Part shown: positions 52,357 through 61,183 of the stretch, piece by piece | How positions within the stretch are numbered: the first letter of the stretch is position 1 | Layout of the letters: the number at the start of each line of letters is the position of its first letter | Assembly (NCBI RefSeq): GCF_029623345.1 | Contig: NZ_JAPYKH010000004.1 | Coordinates: 216,727-280,726 of the forward strand | From: Sphingomonas phyllosphaerae | GTDB lineage: Bacteria; Pseudomonadota; Alphaproteobacteria; Sphingomonadales; Sphingomonadaceae | Reading direction: 5' to 3' | DNA length: 64,000 nucleotides | The notes under the pieces: model-generated | The model's input: only the letters and a program-made list of their open reading frames with translations | Database searches by the model: none | Told to the model about the DNA's origin: nothing | Translations under genes and position numbers: made by a program

Positions 52357-53964
52357 ATGACCGACGATCTTCGCCCAGACGAGCTTACGTCCGCCGCCCT
52401 CGAATCCAAGGCCTGGCCGTACGAGGAGGCGCGCAAGCTGCTCAAGCGCTGGCCCGACGGCAAGCCGGGCGGCGAGGCTATCCTGTTCGAGACCGGCTAC
52501 GGCCCCTCGGGGTTGCCGCATATCGGTACCTTCAACGAGGTGCTGCGCACGACGATGGTGCGCAACGCCTTCCATGCTCTGTCCGACCAGAGGACGCGGC
52601 TGATCGCGTTCAGCGACGACATGGACGGGCTGCGCAAGGTACCCGACAACGTGCCCAACGGCGCGATGCTGGCCGAGCATCTCGGCAAGCCGCTGACGCG
52701 CATCCCCGATCCATTCGGCAAGTTCGACAGCTTCGCCGCGCACAACAACGCGATGCTGCGGCAATTTCTCGACCGCTTCGGGTTCGAGTATGAGTTCGTC
52801 TCCTCGACCGAATATTACGCTCGCGGGCGCTTCGACGAGGCGCTCAAGGGCGTGCTGCGCCACTATCAGGGCATCATGGACGTGATGCTGCCGACGCTGC
52901 GGGCCGAGCGCCGCGCCACTTACTCGCCGGTGCTGCCGGTCAGCCCCGCCACCGGCGTGGTGCTGCAAGTGCCGGTCGAGGTGGTCGACGCCGACGCCGG
53001 GACGATCGCCTTCACCGACTCGAGCGGCGAGCGCATCGTCCAGTCGGTGCTGGGCGGTCAGGCCAAGCTGCAATGGAAGGTCGATTGGGCGATGCGCTGG
53101 GTCGCGCTCGGGGTCGATTACGAGATGGCGGGCAAGGACCTGATCGACTCGGTCGTGCAATCATCGAAGATCGCGCGCGTGCTCGGTGGGCGCCCGCCCG
53201 AGGGCTTCAACTATGAGATGTTCCTCGACGAGAGGGGTGAGAAGATCTCCAAGTCGAAGGGCAATGGCCTCAGCCTCGACCAGTGGCTCACCTACGGCCC
53301 GGAGGAGAGTCTCGCCTTCTTCGCCTATCGCGAGCCCAAGAAGGCCAAGGCGCTGCACTTCGGCGTGATCCCGCGCGCGGTCGACGATTATTGGCAGTTT
53401 CGCGGCAATTACCCGACCCAGCCGATCGCGCAGCGGCTCGGCAACCCGGTGCACCACATCCACGACGGCAAGGTGCCCGAGGAGTCGCTGCCGATCACCT
53501 TCGGGCTGCTGCTCAACCTCGTCGGCGTGATGGGGGGCGACGCGACGCGCGAGCAGGTGTGGGGCTATCTCGCCAATTACGTGCCCGACGCTTCGCCCGC
53601 GACCTATCCCGCGCTCGACCGGCTGATCGGCCATGCTTTGGCCTATGCGCGCGACTTCGTGGCGCCGACGCTTCATCGCCGCGCACCGATCGGAGTCGAG
53701 GTGCCTGCGCTCGAGCGGCTGGATGCCGAACTCGCCGCGCTGCCGGCGGGGGCGAGTGCCGAGGATATCCAGAACATCGTCTACGAGATCGGCAAGGCCT
53801 CGTTCGGCGAGGCGGGCGGCTTCGCCGAGCTGCGCGACTGGTTCAAGGCGCTGTACGAGACGTTGCTCGGCACCAGCCAGGGGCCGCGCATGGGCAGCTT
53901 CATCGCGCTGTACGGCGTGGAGAACAGCCGGCGGCTGATCGCCGAGGCACTGGCGCGGGGGTGA
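52357..53964 (+). CDS. lysK: Lysyl-tRNA synthetase, class I
   Basis: A 535-residue class I LysRS, the form found in archaea and many alphaproteobacteria, unrelated to the usual class II enzyme. HIGH-type motif HIGT at 55-58 in [21 protein letters not shown]-type KISKSKG near residue 297, and a C-terminal alpha-helix cage anticodon domain. [11 protein letters not shown] is also diagnostic. The gene stands alone; the strong hairpin at 54023-54070 follows it. Confidence 0.95.
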   Translation: MTDDLRPDELTSAALESKAWPYEEARKLLKRWPDGKPGGEAILFETGYGPSGLPHIGTFNEVLRTTMVRNAFHALSDQRTRLIAFSDDMDGLRKVPDNVPNGAMLAEHLGKPLTRIPDPFGKFDSFAAHNNAMLRQFLDRFGFEYEFVSSTEYYARGRFDEALKGVLRHYQGIMDVMLPTLRAERRATYSPVLPVSPATGVVLQVPVEVVDADAGTIAFTDSSGERIVQSVLGGQAKLQWKVDWAMRWVALGVDYEMAGKDLIDSVVQSSKIARVLGGRPPEGFNYEMFLDERGEKISKSKGNGLSLDQWLTYGPEESLAFFAYREPKKAKALHFGVIPRAVDDYWQFRGNYPTQPIAQRLGNPVHHIHDGKVPEESLPITFGLLLNLVGVMGGDATREQVWGYLANYVPDASPATYPALDRLIGHALAYARDFVAPTLHRRAPIGVEVPALERLDAELAALPAGASAEDIQNIVYEIGKASFGEAGGFAELRDWFKALYETLLGTSQGPRMGSFIALYGVENSRRLIAEALARG

Positions 53965-54021
53965 GGCTGGCGGGCGACGCCCTTCCCTGATTATCCTCAT
54001 CCTCGACCGCATCACGACTTC

Positions 54022-54085
54022 GGCGCGCGCAGGAGCACCGTTCGTCGCCTCAGGGTGCTCCCGCGCGCGCAGGAGCTCCCTGAGG
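54022..54085. repeat. Hairpin repeat, CGCAGGAGC family, between lysK and mitofilin-like gene
   Basis: GCGCGCAGGAGCACC (54025-54039) pairs with GGTGCTCCCGCGCGC (54054-54068) across 14 bases, with one bulged base in each arm; the next bases repeat the core again (GCGCGCAGGAGCTCC). It lies 60 bases after the lysK stop and 40-100 bases from the end of the convergent gene, so it can terminate both. Shares CGCAGGAGC with 31312, 40599 and 62081. Confidence 0.65.
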
Positions 54086-54123
54086 CGGTTAGCTGGGTAG
54101 ACCTTGCGCGAGCGGCCGCTAGC

Positions 54124-54963
54124 TTACTGTTCCGCCGGCGCCGCCTCCGCCCGCGCCGCGCCCGCTGCCGCGGTGGCCGCGCCCGTGATCGCCGCCGACT
54201 CAAGCGTGTCGAGCGCGGCGCGCGCCTCGACGTAGCGCCGCGCCGCCGCGATCCAGTTGCTCGCCTCGCCTGCGCCGGGCAGCCGTTCGACCTCGGCCAG
54301 CGCGGTCTCTACGTTGCCCGTGCCGAGCTGGCGCCGCGCGCGTGCCAGCCGGTCGGAGGGCAGCGGCGAGGGCGTGCCGGCGCGGTGGACCACCACCAGA
54401 CTGCGCAGCTCGCTGCCGATCCCGGCCCACCAGTCGCTTTTCTGCGCCAGCAGCGTCGGCGCCGCGGCGGTGAGCCCCTCGCGCAGATCCTCCAGCGTCA
54501 CGGGTGCGCGCGAGTCGCGGATCACGCCGTCGACCTCGCGCGGGAACGCCGTACCGAAGCGACGGCGCAGCTCGCCCTCGAGATAGCCGAGCCCGACACC
54601 GCGATCGAGCGCGCGCCGTGCCGCGAAGGTGATCAGGATCGCTTCGGCGCGCCCGGCATTGCTTTCCGCCTGCGCGCTCTCGCCGTCGATCCGCGCCGCG
54701 CGCGCCTCAAGGTTGGCGAGCTGCGCCGCGAGCGCGGCCTCGCGTAGCGCCAGCGTCGCGACATCGGGAATGATCGGCGCCGCGGTCGGCGCGACAGTCG
54801 GTGCGGCGGCGGGCGCGGTGGCGCGGCCGAACAGGCCGGGTGCGTTGCGCGAGGCATAGGCCATCAGCGCCAGCCCGATCGCAAAGCCGATCACCGCGAT
54901 CACCAGCACCGGCCCCATCCGCGATCGCTGTGCGCCCTGCGCCGTGTCCATCCCGTCGCTCAC
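54124..54963 (-). CDS. Mitofilin-like inner-membrane protein (COG4223 type)
   Basis: A 279-residue protein with one N-terminal membrane helix (MGPVLVIAVIGFAIGLALMAY), a Pro/Ala linker, a coiled coil (LALREAALAAQLANLEARAARIDGESAQAE) and a helical C-terminal domain (FPREVDGVIRDSRAPVTLEDLREGL ... ALAEVERLPGAGEASNWIAAARRYVEARAALD). This is the layout of alphaproteobacterial mitofilin (Mic60) relatives, which shape membranes and tether them to the outer membrane. GTG 54963 has GAGGA seven bases upstream. Its place after hemC-hemD is characteristic of the alphaproteobacterial family. Confidence 0.82.
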   Translation of the reverse strand: MSDGMDTAQGAQRSRMGPVLVIAVIGFAIGLALMAYASRNAPGLFGRATAPAAAPTVAPTAAPIIPDVATLALREAALAAQLANLEARAARIDGESAQAESNAGRAEAILITFAARRALDRGVGLGYLEGELRRRFGTAFPREVDGVIRDSRAPVTLEDLREGLTAAAPTLLAQKSDWWAGIGSELRSLVVVHRAGTPSPLPSDRLARARRQLGTGNVETALAEVERLPGAGEASNWIAAARRYVEARAALDTLESAAITGAATAAAGAARAEAAPAEQ

Positions 54964-55006
54964 TCGCGCATCCTCGCCGCCGAACATCCTTATCCCCGCG
55001 CACGCC

Positions 55007-55666
55007 TCACGGGTCAATCGCGAGCCCGGCGGCGCATTCCACCAGCGCGAGGTCGGTCGGCGCGCGTGCGGCCGCGCGCGCCTGCCAACCACCGCCCGCC
55101 GCGGCGAGCACCGCCTCGCTCAGCGCAGCGAGCCGGACCCGCTCGCGCGGCAGCCCGGCGGCGAGCGCGGCGAAGCGTGCCGCCGCGCGCGGCGAGTGGA
55201 GCAGCACCACCGCGTCGAGCGCGGCGGCCAGCGCCTCGGCCGGCGGCGTCACCGCCACGCTGGCGTAGACTGTCACGGCGGGCAGCGCGAGCTTGCCGGC
55301 GCGGTCGCGCCCGGCGAGGTGGAGCAGCCGCGGATAGCCCCGTGCCTGCGCCACCGCGCCGGTCGCGTCGCCGCTGCCGACCAGCGCCACCGTCAGCCCC
55401 GCGGCGCGGGCTGCGCGGGCGGTCGCCGCGCCCACCGCCACCACCGGCAGCGCGGCGAGCCGCGCCAGTCCGGCGCCGGCGTGGCGCACCGCATTGGCGC
55501 TGGTGATCAGCAGCGCGTCATAGTCGCGCGCGTCGGGCACCGCCCAGGCGCGCGGCTCGACCTGGAACAGCGGCAGCGCGCGCGCCTCGATCCCCGCCGC
55601 GGCGAGCGCGGCGCGGGTGTGCGCATTGCCCGGCTCGGGGCGGAGCACCAGCGCGGCGCGCGGCAT
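55007..55666 (-). CDS. hemD: Uroporphyrinogen-III synthase
   Basis: A 219-residue HemD, closing hydroxymethylbilane to uroporphyrinogen III with inversion of ring D. The sequence is poorly conserved in the family, but LVLRPEPGNAHTRAAL at the start, LITSANAVRHAG and VAVGAATARAARAAG in the first half, and VVLLHSPRAAARFAAL in the second are diagnostic. It starts seven bases after hemC and both are one operon with the mitofilin-like gene. The start is ATG 55666. Confidence 0.9.
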   Translation of the reverse strand: MPRAALVLRPEPGNAHTRAALAAAGIEARALPLFQVEPRAWAVPDARDYDALLITSANAVRHAGAGLARLAALPVVAVGAATARAARAAGLTVALVGSGDATGAVAQARGYPRLLHLAGRDRAGKLALPAVTVYASVAVTPPAEALAAALDAVVLLHSPRAAARFAALAAGLPRERVRLAALSEAVLAAAGGGWQARAAARAPTDLALVECAAGLAIDP

Positions 55667-55672
55667 CGCGGC

Positions 55673-56575
55673 TCAGCCGAACAGCGCGCGGATCGCGGGC
55701 GGCGCGCGCTCGAGCAGCTCGGCGGCGAGCCGCGCGCCCAGCGCCACCGGATCGTCGCCGCGCGCCTCGCCCGACACATGCTCGGCACCGTCGGGGCTGA
55801 GCAGCTCGGCGCGCAGCCGCAGCGTGTCGCTGTCATACACCGCCAGCGCGGCGACGGGCGAGTGGCAGTCGGCCGCGAGTGCGGCGAGCAGCGCGCGCTC
55901 GGCGTCGACCGCGCGGTGCGTCGGGCCGTCGTCGATCGCCACGACCGCGTCATGGGCGGACCCCTCGGCACGGGTCTCGACGCCGACAGCGCCTTGGGCA
56001 GGGGCGGGCAGCATCTGGTCGAGCGGGATCGCAACGCCGGTGTCGTGGCGCCCGAGCCGCTCGAGCCCGGCCGCCGCCAGCAACGTGGCGTCGACCTCTC
56101 CCGCGGCGAGCTTGCCCAGCCTTGTGTCGACGTTGCCGCGAAACAGCACCGGGCGGAGATCGGGGCGGAGGCGGCGCAGCTGCGCGGCGCGGCGCGGGCT
56201 GCTGGTGCCCACCGACGCGCCCTCGCGCAGCGTCGCCACGCTGGCGCCGCCGATCAGCCGGTCGCGCACGTCCGCGCGCGGCAGCATCGCCGCGACCGCG
56301 ATCGCGGCGGGGCGCAACGTCTCCACGTCCTTCATCGAGTGGACGCAGGCGTCGACCTCGCCCGCCAGCAACGCGCGATCGAGCTCGCGCGTCCACAGCG
56401 CCTTGCCGCCGATCTCGGCGAGCGCGCGGTCCTGCACGCGGTCGCCGGTAGTGCGGATCACGACGATCTCGATCGAGTCCCAGCCGTGCGCCGCGTGCAA
56501 CGCGTCGCGCACCATCCCCGCCTGGGTGAGCGCCAGCGGCGAGCCGCGCGTGCCGAGCTTGAAGACATGGGACAA
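55673..56575 (-). CDS. hemC: Porphobilinogen deaminase
   Basis: A 300-residue enzyme joining four porphobilinogens to hydroxymethylbilane. LGTRGSPLALTQAG (7-20), GGKALWTRELDRALL, DACVHSMKDV (76-83), GTSSPRRAAQL, VLFRGNVDTRL and the dipyrromethane-cofactor Cys237 in AADCHSPVAA. All functional sites are present. It is divergent from tsaD (149 bases between), a gene order conserved in alphaproteobacteria. Confidence 0.96.
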   Translation of the reverse strand: MSHVFKLGTRGSPLALTQAGMVRDALHAAHGWDSIEIVVIRTTGDRVQDRALAEIGGKALWTRELDRALLAGEVDACVHSMKDVETLRPAAIAVAAMLPRADVRDRLIGGASVATLREGASVGTSSPRRAAQLRRLRPDLRPVLFRGNVDTRLGKLAAGEVDATLLAAAGLERLGRHDTGVAIPLDQMLPAPAQGAVGVETRAEGSAHDAVVAIDDGPTHRAVDAERALLAALAADCHSPVAALAVYDSDTLRLRAELLSPDGAEHVSGEARGDDPVALGARLAAELLERAPPAIRALFG

Positions 56576-56724
56576 GGGAGCGATGATCCGGGCGGCAGCT
56601 TCGAAGAAGCGGTCGTTAGAGGAACCCGGCCCGGCTTCACAAGCGGATCGCGACGAGCCGCGGCATGCGCTGCCTGCGACAACCCACCTTCGACAAGCGC
56701 GCGCGCAGGCGTTAGAGCCCGCAC

Positions 56725-57750
56725 ATGCTGATCCTCGGGCTCGAATCCTCGTGCGACGAGACCGCCGCCGCGCTCGTCACCGGCGACCGCCGGGTGCTGG
56801 CGCATCGCCTCGCCGGGCAGGAGGCGGCGCACCGCCCGTTCGGCGGCGTGGTCCCCGAGATCGCGGCGCGCGCGCACGTCGAGGCGCTCGAACCGCTGGT
56901 CGCCGCCGCGCTCGCCGACGCGGGCGTGACGCTGGCCGACGTCGACGCGGTCGCGGCCACGGCGGGACCGGGGCTGATCGGCGGCGTGATGGTCGGGCTC
57001 GTCACCGGCAAGGCGCTGGCGCATGCCGCGGGCAAGCCGCTGGTCGCGGTCAACCATCTCGAGGGCCACGCGCTGAGCCCGCGGCTCGCCGACGCCGATC
57101 TCGCCTTCCCCTATCTGCTGCTGCTCGTCTCGGGCGGTCACTGCCAGCTGCTGCTGGTCGAGGGCGTCGCGCGCTATCGCCGACTGGCCACCACGATCGA
57201 CGACGCCGCGGGCGAGGCGTTCGACAAGACCGCCAAGATCCTCGGGCTCGGCTTCCCGGGAGGTCCCGCGGTGGAGGCGGCGGCGCGGACCGGTGACCCG
57301 CGGGCGGTCCCGCTGCCGCGACCGCTCAGGGGCTCGGCCGAGCCGCATTTCTCCTTCGCCGGGCTGAAGGCGGCGGTGGCGCGGATGGCGCCGCTCCACC
57401 CCGCGGCGGACGTGGCGGCGAGCTTCCAGGCGGCGGTGGTCGACTGCCTCGTCGATCGCACGCGCCGCGCGATCGGCCGCGCCGCGGACGCCACCGCTCT
57501 GGTGGTGGCGGGCGGGGTCGCCGCCAACGGTGCGGTGCGCGCGGCGCTGGAGGATCTCGCCGGCGAGCGCGGGATGCGCTTCGTCGCGCCGCCGGCGTGG
57601 CTGTGCACCGACAATGCCGCGATGATCGCCTGGGCGGGCGCCGAGCGCCTGGCCGCCGGGCTGACCGATCCGCTCGACGTCGCCGCGCGCGCGCGCTGGC
57701 CGCTCGATCCCGACGCCGAGAAGGTGCGCGGCGCGGGGGTGAAGGCGTGA
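56725..57750 (+). CDS. tsaD: tRNA N6-threonylcarbamoyladenosine transferase TsaD
   Basis: A 341-residue ASKHA protein transferring the threonylcarbamoyl group to A37 of ANN-decoding tRNAs. [13 protein letters not shown] (5-17), [13 protein letters not shown] (39-51), metal ligands H111 and H115 in [18 protein letters not shown] and the late [10 protein letters not shown] (Asp ligand). Full length for the family. The stop overlaps the gpsA start (GTGA). Confidence 0.96.
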   Translation: MLILGLESSCDETAAALVTGDRRVLAHRLAGQEAAHRPFGGVVPEIAARAHVEALEPLVAAALADAGVTLADVDAVAATAGPGLIGGVMVGLVTGKALAHAAGKPLVAVNHLEGHALSPRLADADLAFPYLLLLVSGGHCQLLLVEGVARYRRLATTIDDAAGEAFDKTAKILGLGFPGGPAVEAAARTGDPRAVPLPRPLRGSAEPHFSFAGLKAAVARMAPLHPAADVAASFQAAVVDCLVDRTRRAIGRAADATALVVAGGVAANGAVRAALEDLAGERGMRFVAPPAWLCTDNAAMIAWAGAERLAAGLTDPLDVAARARWPLDPDAEKVRGAGVKA

Positions 57751-58724
57751 GCGCGATCGGCGTGATCGGCGCGGGTGCCTGGGGCACCGCGCTGGCGCAG
57801 GTGGCGGCGAGCAACGGCCATGACGTGCGACTGTGGGCGCGCGACGCCGCGCTGGTCGCGGCGATCAACGCTGGCCATGAGAACGCCGGCTACCTGCCCG
57901 GCGCGGCGCTGTCGCCACTCATCCGCGCGACCACCGATCTCGCCTGGGTCGCCGAGGCGGAGGTCAATCTGATGGTCACGCCGGCGCAGGCGATGCGCAC
58001 GGTGCTCGCGGCGCTGCCGGCGAACGCGCAGCCGCTGGTGGTCTGTTCGAAGGGGATCGAGGCGGGCAGCCACCTGCTGATGAGCGAGGTCGCCGCGGCC
58101 GAGCACCCGCGCTCGCCGGTGCTGGTGCTGTCGGGCCCGACCTTCGCGCACGAGGTCGCGCGCGGCCTGCCCACCGCGGTGACGCTGGCGTCCGTGGACG
58201 CCGGCGTGCGCGCGCGAATCGCCGAGCTGATCGCCGCGCCGCACTTCCGCCCCTATGCCAGCGCCGACGTGATCGGTGCCGAGATCGGCGGCGCGGTGAA
58301 GAACGTGCTCGCGATCGCCTGCGGCGTCGTCGAGGGCGCGGGGCTGGGGCAGAACGCGCGCGCGGCGCTGATCGCGCGCGGCTTCGCCGAGATGACGCGC
58401 TTCGGCCTGGCCAAGGGCGCGCGCGCCGAGACGCTGGCGGGCCTGTCGGGGCTGGGCGACCTCGTGCTGACCTGCTCCTCGACCGCCTCGCGCAACTTCT
58501 CGCTCGGCGCGGGGATCGGCCGCGGCGAGGCGGCGGGGGCGCTGCTGGCCGAGCGCCGCACCGTCGCGGAGGGCGCCTATACCGCGCCGGTGCTGCGCGA
58601 GGCGGCGGCAGCCGCGGGCGTGGAGATGCCGATCACCGCGGCGGTGTGTGCGCTGCTCGACGGCGCGCCGGTGCGCGCGGTGATCGACGCGCTGCTGGCG
58701 CGGCCGCTGCGCGACGAGGGGTGA
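57747..58724 (+). CDS. gpsA: Glycerol-3-phosphate dehydrogenase [NAD(P)+]
   Basis: A 325-residue enzyme reducing dihydroxyacetone phosphate to glycerol 3-phosphate for phospholipids. Rossmann motif [18 protein letters not shown] (4-21), [24 protein letters not shown], catalytic lysine in [15 protein letters not shown], and [20 protein letters not shown]. The start is GTG 57747, coupled to tsaD. The next 351 bases are repeat DNA. Confidence 0.95.
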   Translation: MSAIGVIGAGAWGTALAQVAASNGHDVRLWARDAALVAAINAGHENAGYLPGAALSPLIRATTDLAWVAEAEVNLMVTPAQAMRTVLAALPANAQPLVVCSKGIEAGSHLLMSEVAAAEHPRSPVLVLSGPTFAHEVARGLPTAVTLASVDAGVRARIAELIAAPHFRPYASADVIGAEIGGAVKNVLAIACGVVEGAGLGQNARAALIARGFAEMTRFGLAKGARAETLAGLSGLGDLVLTCSSTASRNFSLGAGIGRGEAAGALLAERRTVAEGAYTAPVLREAAAAAGVEMPITAAVCALLDGAPVRAVIDALLARPLRDEG

Positions 58725-58800
58725 GGGGCGCGCGGTAACTTCTTCCGAATAGCGAGGGTGCGGCGACGTCGCCGATCGATCCTCCGCTGCGAGGGAGGTG

Positions 58801-58815
58801 GCAGGCCGCAGGCCT
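58801..58815. repeat. Short palindromic hairpin
   Basis: CAGGCC-gca-GGCCTG, a perfect 6-bp stem with a 3-base loop, flanked by gaggtgg on the left and acggagggg on the right, as in REP-like elements. It begins 77 bases after the gpsA stop. Confidence 0.5.
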
Positions 58816-58890
58816 GACGGAGGGGTGATCCGGCCGACGAGTGTCGCTGGACTCACGACCGGCGGTACCCCCCCGTCGCGCTGCGCGCGC

Positions 58891-59020
58891 CAGTGCGGGC
58901 GAGATGGTGTCCCCCGGACACCATCTTGGCTTGCCGGGGACAAGCCAAAGCCCAGTGCGGGCGAGATGGTGTCCCCCGGACACCATCTTGGCTTGCCGGG
59001 GACAAGCCAAAGCCCGCACT
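58891..59020. repeat. Two tandem 62-bp units, each with two hairpins, framed by a 9-bp inverted repeat
   Basis: Units at 58891-58952 and 58953-59014 are identical. Each has hairpin A, GATGGTGTCC-CCC-GGACACCATC, directly abutting hairpin B, TTGGCTTG-ccgggga-CAAGCCAA. AGTGCGGGC before hairpin A pairs with GCCCGCACT at 59012-59020 after the second copy (9 bp). One unit plus that closing arm makes a three-way junction of about 67 bases. The loop of B (CCGGGG) is complementary to the CCCCGG at the top of A. No direct target-site duplication is obvious. Confidence 0.85.
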
Positions 59021-59075
59021 CCTCTCAGGGGAGGATTATTGGAAGGGCGCTCCACCCTGGCCCGTGCACGCCGCT

Positions 59076-59903
59076 CTAGTGGTCGTGCCCGTGCTCGTGC
59101 CCATGCCCCTGCACCCCATGCAGCGCCTCGAGCACGTCGTCGGCGCGGGCGGGGTCGCCGATCGCGAGCACGTGGCCCGCGCTGGCGCTCGTGAGCGGGT
59201 CGCCGTTCCAGTCGCACATCCGCCCGCCCGCGCCCTCGACCACCGGCACCAGCGCGGCGAAGTCGTACAGCTGCAGCCCCGACTCGCACACCACGTCGAG
59301 GTGTCCGCTCGCCAGCAGCCCGTAGTTGTAACAGTCGCCGCCATAAATCGGCCCCTGCCGCGGTGCGCCGCCGCTCGCCGCCGCGACCAGCGCCATGTAA
59401 TGCGGCACATCGCCCTCGGCGAAGAGGTGCGGGCTGGTGGTGGCGACGATCGCACCCTCCAGCGCCGCGCAGGCGCGCGTGCGTGCCGGCGCGCCGTTGA
59501 GCAGCGTCGGCCGGCCGGTGACGCCGATCCAGCGCTCGCGCTGCACCGGCTGGTCGATGATGCCGAGGATCGGCCAGCCGTCCTCGACCAGCGCGATCAG
59601 CGTGCCGAAGATCGCGCGCCCCGCGGTGAAGCTGCGCGTGCCGTCGATCGGGTCGAGCACCCACTGCCGCCCGGTGACGCCCTCCTTGGTGCCGTGTTCC
59701 TCGCCGACGATGCCGTCGCCCGAACGCTCGGCGTCGAGCAGGCGGCGCATCGCTTCCTCGGCCTCGCGGTCGGCGCGGGTGACGGGCGAGCGGTCGGCCT
59801 TGAGCTCCAGCCCGGCCGGCTGGCGAAAATAGGGCCGGATCACCGCGCCGGCGGCGTCGGCGAGGCGATGGGCGAGCGCGATATCATCGGGGCGGACGGG
59901 CAT
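59076..59903 (-). CDS. Inositol monophosphatase-family enzyme (histidinol-phosphatase HisN-like)
   Basis: A 275-residue phosphatase. Metal-binding motifs GIVGEEHG, the signature WVLDPIDGTRSFTAGRAIFGTLIAL and, near the end, LQLYDFAALVPVVEGAGG. The TRSFTAG variant and overall layout resemble the IMPase-like histidinol-phosphate phosphatases (HisN) of actinobacteria and alphaproteobacteria. The tail GHGHEHGHDH is an extra His-rich segment that could bind metal and is not part of the catalytic fold. ATG 59903 is preferred; an upstream ATG at 59945 overlaps the divergent promoter. Confidence 0.83.
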   Translation of the reverse strand: MPVRPDDIALAHRLADAAGAVIRPYFRQPAGLELKADRSPVTRADREAEEAMRRLLDAERSGDGIVGEEHGTKEGVTGRQWVLDPIDGTRSFTAGRAIFGTLIALVEDGWPILGIIDQPVQRERWIGVTGRPTLLNGAPARTRACAALEGAIVATTSPHLFAEGDVPHYMALVAAASGGAPRQGPIYGGDCYNYGLLASGHLDVVCESGLQLYDFAALVPVVEGAGGRMCDWNGDPLTSASAGHVLAIGDPARADDVLEALHGVQGHGHEHGHDH

Positions 59904-59948
59904 GGCCCTGCCTATCGCGCGCGGCGGCGCTAGGCTAGAAGCCACTGC

Positions 59949-60815
59949 ATGGACGTGATCGTGGCTATCTCACTGTCGGCGCTGGCGATGACGCTCATCG
60001 TCGGGGTGCGCTACCTGCTCGCCAGCGGCGGCTTCGCGCTGGCGACTCGGTGGCGCCACCGCGACCTCTACGCCGGGCTCGACCCGCAGATCCGCCGCGA
60101 GATCGGCTGGAGCCTCGCCTCCGCCGCGATCTACGGCGTGCCCGCGGGCGTGCTCGCTTGGGGCTGGCAGGCGCACGGCTGGACGCGGATCTACGAGGAC
60201 GTCCACGCCTATCCGCTGTGGTACCTGCCGGTCTCGGTGCTGCTGTACCTCGTTGCGCACGACGCCTGGTTCTACTGGACGCACCGTTGGATGCACCGGC
60301 CGCGCGTGTTCAAGCTGGCGCATGCGGTCCACCACGCCAGCCGCCCGCCGACCGCCTGGGCGGCGATGGCGTTCCACCCGATCGAGGCGGTGAGCGGGGC
60401 TGTTGCCATTCCGCTACTGGTTCTCGCAATTCCGATCCATGTCGGCGCGCTCGGACTGGTGCTGACGATCATGACGATTATGGGAGTAACCAACCATATG
60501 GGCTGGGAAATCTTCCCGAAGTTCATGTGGGGGGGGCGCCTTGGCGGCTGGCTCATCACGGCCAGCCATCATCAGCGGCATCATGAGCGGTACGGGTGCA
60601 ATTATGGTCTCTACTTCCGCTTCTGGGACCGTCTCTGCGGGACGGACGACGGGCTCGGTGATTTCACGCGTTCGCACCAGCAGGCGCGCGCGCGCGCTGC
60701 TCGTGGCGCTGGTGGCGGCGCCGCTGGTGAGCGCGGCGCCGGTGGGCTCGCTCGACGTGTCGATCGCGCAGATGCGCTCGGCCAAGGGCATGATCCGCGT
60801 GTGCCTCACCGCTGA
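59949..60815 (+). CDS. Sterol desaturase/fatty acid hydroxylase-family membrane protein
   Basis: A 288-residue di-iron membrane oxygenase with four hydrophobic stretches and the histidine boxes HDAWFYWTHRWMHRP (about 105), HAVHH and HHQRHH. The substrate is unknown; relatives act on sterols, fatty acids, hopanoids or carotenoids. The catalytic domain ends near GTDDGLGDF (about 240). The last 48 residues are Arg/Ala/Gly-rich, overlap the next gene by 158 bases in another frame, and look like read-through and not domain. Confidence 0.8.
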   Translation: MDVIVAISLSALAMTLIVGVRYLLASGGFALATRWRHRDLYAGLDPQIRREIGWSLASAAIYGVPAGVLAWGWQAHGWTRIYEDVHAYPLWYLPVSVLLYLVAHDAWFYWTHRWMHRPRVFKLAHAVHHASRPPTAWAAMAFHPIEAVSGAVAIPLLVLAIPIHVGALGLVLTIMTIMGVTNHMGWEIFPKFMWGGRLGGWLITASHHQRHHERYGCNYGLYFRFWDRLCGTDDGLGDFTRSHQQARARAARGAGGGAAGERGAGGLARRVDRADALGQGHDPRVPHR

Positions 60816-61110
60816 CCCGGCGAACTTTCCGCGCTGCGTCGACGACCGCGACGCGGTGACCCGTTCGATCCCCGCCGGGCAGCACAGCCTGCGCTTCGCC
60901 GCGCTGCCGCGTGGCGACTATGCGGTGGCGGTGATCCATGACGAGAACGGCAACGCCAAGCTCGACACCTTTGCGGGCATCCCCAAGGAAGGCTTCGGCT
61001 TCTCGAACAACCCCGCGATCCGGTTCGGGCCGCCGCGCTTCAAGGCGGCACGCTTCACGCTGGCGAGTGATGCAGAAGCGCAACAGGTGAAGATGCACTA
61101 CATCCTCTGA
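60658..61110 (+). CDS. DUF2141 family exported protein
   Basis: A 150-residue exported protein. GTG 60658 gives a normal signal peptide (MISRVRTSRRARALLVALVAAPLVSA), then the DUF2141 domain: SLDVSIAQMRSAKGMIRVCLTAD, SIPAGQHSLRFAALPRGDYAVAVIHDENGNAKLDT, GIPKEGFGFSNNPAIRFGPPRFKAARFTL. The family is small, periplasmic, of unknown function. Its first 158 bases lie inside the preceding desaturase gene in a different frame, so the two are probably coupled. Confidence 0.85.
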   Translation: MISRVRTSRRARALLVALVAAPLVSAAPVGSLDVSIAQMRSAKGMIRVCLTADPANFPRCVDDRDAVTRSIPAGQHSLRFAALPRGDYAVAVIHDENGNAKLDTFAGIPKEGFGFSNNPAIRFGPPRFKAARFTLASDAEAQQVKMHYIL

Positions 61111-61183
61111 CGATCCGGTGCGGGAGCGAATCTGATTCCAATCAGTTACGCGCCCGACATCAGAACATCAGGGGTTTCACATC

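Larger units (their letters stand above)
58725..59075. other. 351-base intergenic region made largely of repeats
   Basis: No gene is supported. Left part (58755-58830) has the palindrome CAGGCC-GCA-GGCCTG (58801-58815) within gagggaggtgg...gacggaggggt, a composition I recognise as common between sphingomonad genes. The right part is the 62-bp tandem structured repeat. Downstream, CCTCtcaggGGAGG (59020-59033) forms one more small hairpin. The two flanking genes are convergent. Confidence 0.65.

Noticed and set aside
51516..52463. Long leftward frame across the RND promoter and crtZ
   Set aside because: It covers crtZ in the wrong frame, and its end merely includes the 12-codon leader frame that I list separately.
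58891..59020. CRISPR-like array
   Set aside because: The two units are directly adjacent without spacers, and no cas genes are present.
58798..59194. Short rightward frames reading across the 62-bp tandem repeat (for example VSPGHHLGLPGTSQS)
   Set aside because: The peptide repetition follows from the DNA repeat in three frames; no start signals and no homologous fold.
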